Assembly: GCA_946619625.1 (NCBI GenBank)
Contig: CAMOMF010000034.1
Location: 1-5,772 of the forward strand
Reading direction: 5' to 3'
DNA length: 5,772 nt
Origin: an uncultured Bacteroidales bacterium
GTDB taxonomy: Bacteria; Bacteroidota; Bacteroidia; Bacteroidales; Paludibacteraceae
The notes beneath the pieces are model-generated. The model did no database searches. It was not told where the DNA came from and was given only the letters and a program-made list of their open reading frames with translations. Made by a program: the position numbers and the translations under genes. Positions 5,655 through 5,772 of the stretch are shown piece by piece (the stretch's first letter is position 1; every line of letters starts with the position of its first letter).

Positions 5655-5662
5655 CAAAATTA
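5655..5662 (-). promoter_or_regulatory. Bacteroidota-type -7 box of the riboswitch promoter
   Basis: TAATTTTG on the minus strand is an exact match to the TAnnTTTG -7 consensus of Bacteroides-type sigma factors. Transcription would start about 5-7 nt downstream, near 5648-5650, which is exactly the first base of the riboswitch P1 stem. The -33 partner is weak: the nearest TTG is at 5688-5690, about 25 bp away and longer than the usual 19-21 bp. A second, weaker pairing exists upstream (TTTG at 5748-5751, TACTTTAA at 5720-5727, 20 bp apart). Confidence 0.6.
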
Positions 5663-5691
5663 CTACGCGTGCGCTACCCTCGTACACCAAC

Positions 5692-5719
5692 TGAGTCTTC
5701 CGTCTTCGCTACAGACTCA
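5692..5719. repeat. Small inverted repeat upstream of the riboswitch promoter
   Basis: TGAGTCT at 5692-5698 is complementary to AGACTCA at 5713-5719, with a 14-nt loop containing CTTCGC. It lies upstream of the proposed start site and would not be in the riboswitch transcript. It could be an operator-like site or a decayed member of the repeat family. Confidence 0.5.
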
Positions 5720-5744
5720 TTAAAGTACTCGGGTGCTTCGCTCT

Positions 5745-5771
5745 CCCCAAAACGAACAAGTCGTTTCGGGG
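5745..5771 (-). other. Strong hairpin at the window edge
   Basis: CCCCAAAACGA (5745-5755) and TCGTTTCGGGG (5761-5771) are complementary except at one position. In a minus-strand RNA that position becomes a G-U pair, so all 11 pairs form around a 5-nt loop. No U-tract follows on the minus strand, and the plus-strand continuation lies outside the window. It could be a terminator of a plus-strand gene or another palindromic repeat. The whole stretch 5663-5772 contains no credible gene. Confidence 0.5.
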
Positions 5772-5772
5772 G

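Noticed and set aside
5184..5723. Plus-strand open frame of 179 codons across the riboswitch
   Set aside because: It covers the btuB N-terminus and the conserved riboswitch in antisense, and no protein family is recognisable.

Overview
The window looks like part of a Bacteroidales (Bacteroidota) genome. It holds one minus-strand vitamin B12 uptake operon, read from right to left: promoter, cobalamin riboswitch, a BtuB-type TonB-dependent receptor, a BtuG-like beta-propeller surface lipoprotein, and a DUF4465-type secreted protein that runs off the left edge. The BtuB plug sequence, the DUF5074/YncE-like propeller, the DUF4465 motifs, the A-rich leaders without clear Shine-Dalgarno sites and the TAnnTTTG-type -7 box all fit this group. 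I cannot name the genus.

Layout. 5655-5662 is a -7 box and 5457-5649 is the riboswitch, whose P1 stem pairs perfectly. 5426-5445 is a short hairpin just before the receptor start and may be the expression platform. btuB occupies 5419-3155 and the BtuG-like gene 3138-1066, with 16 bp between them. A 312-bp gap (754-1065) is filled almost completely by a repeat array. The DUF4465 gene begins at 753. The outermost 110 bp (5663-5772) holds two hairpins and no gene.

Working model. Low B12 lets the riboswitch leader be expressed. The surface lipoprotein captures cobalamin and hands it to BtuB, which imports it using TonB energy. The DUF4465 protein is probably an accessory surface or secreted B12-locus protein.

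The most unusual content is a family of short palindrome-rich elements with shared cores (CACGG..GCCGATCGT and CCACGCG.AGCGAT.GTCCG) and pyrimidine-rich linkers (TCAACT..., or CAAACAAC... in btuB). They form the intergenic array and also sit in frame, without stops, inside both complete genes: about 40 codons in the BtuG-like gene and about 50 in btuB. The same peptide register (LCRSYEALPNKEL) is encoded by the insert in the BtuG-like gene and by one frame of the array. The array also supplies the stop codon of the BtuG-like gene. This resembles the Rickettsia palindromic elements that insert within genes. I do not recognise this Bacteroidales family as described, and it is the best candidate here for something new.
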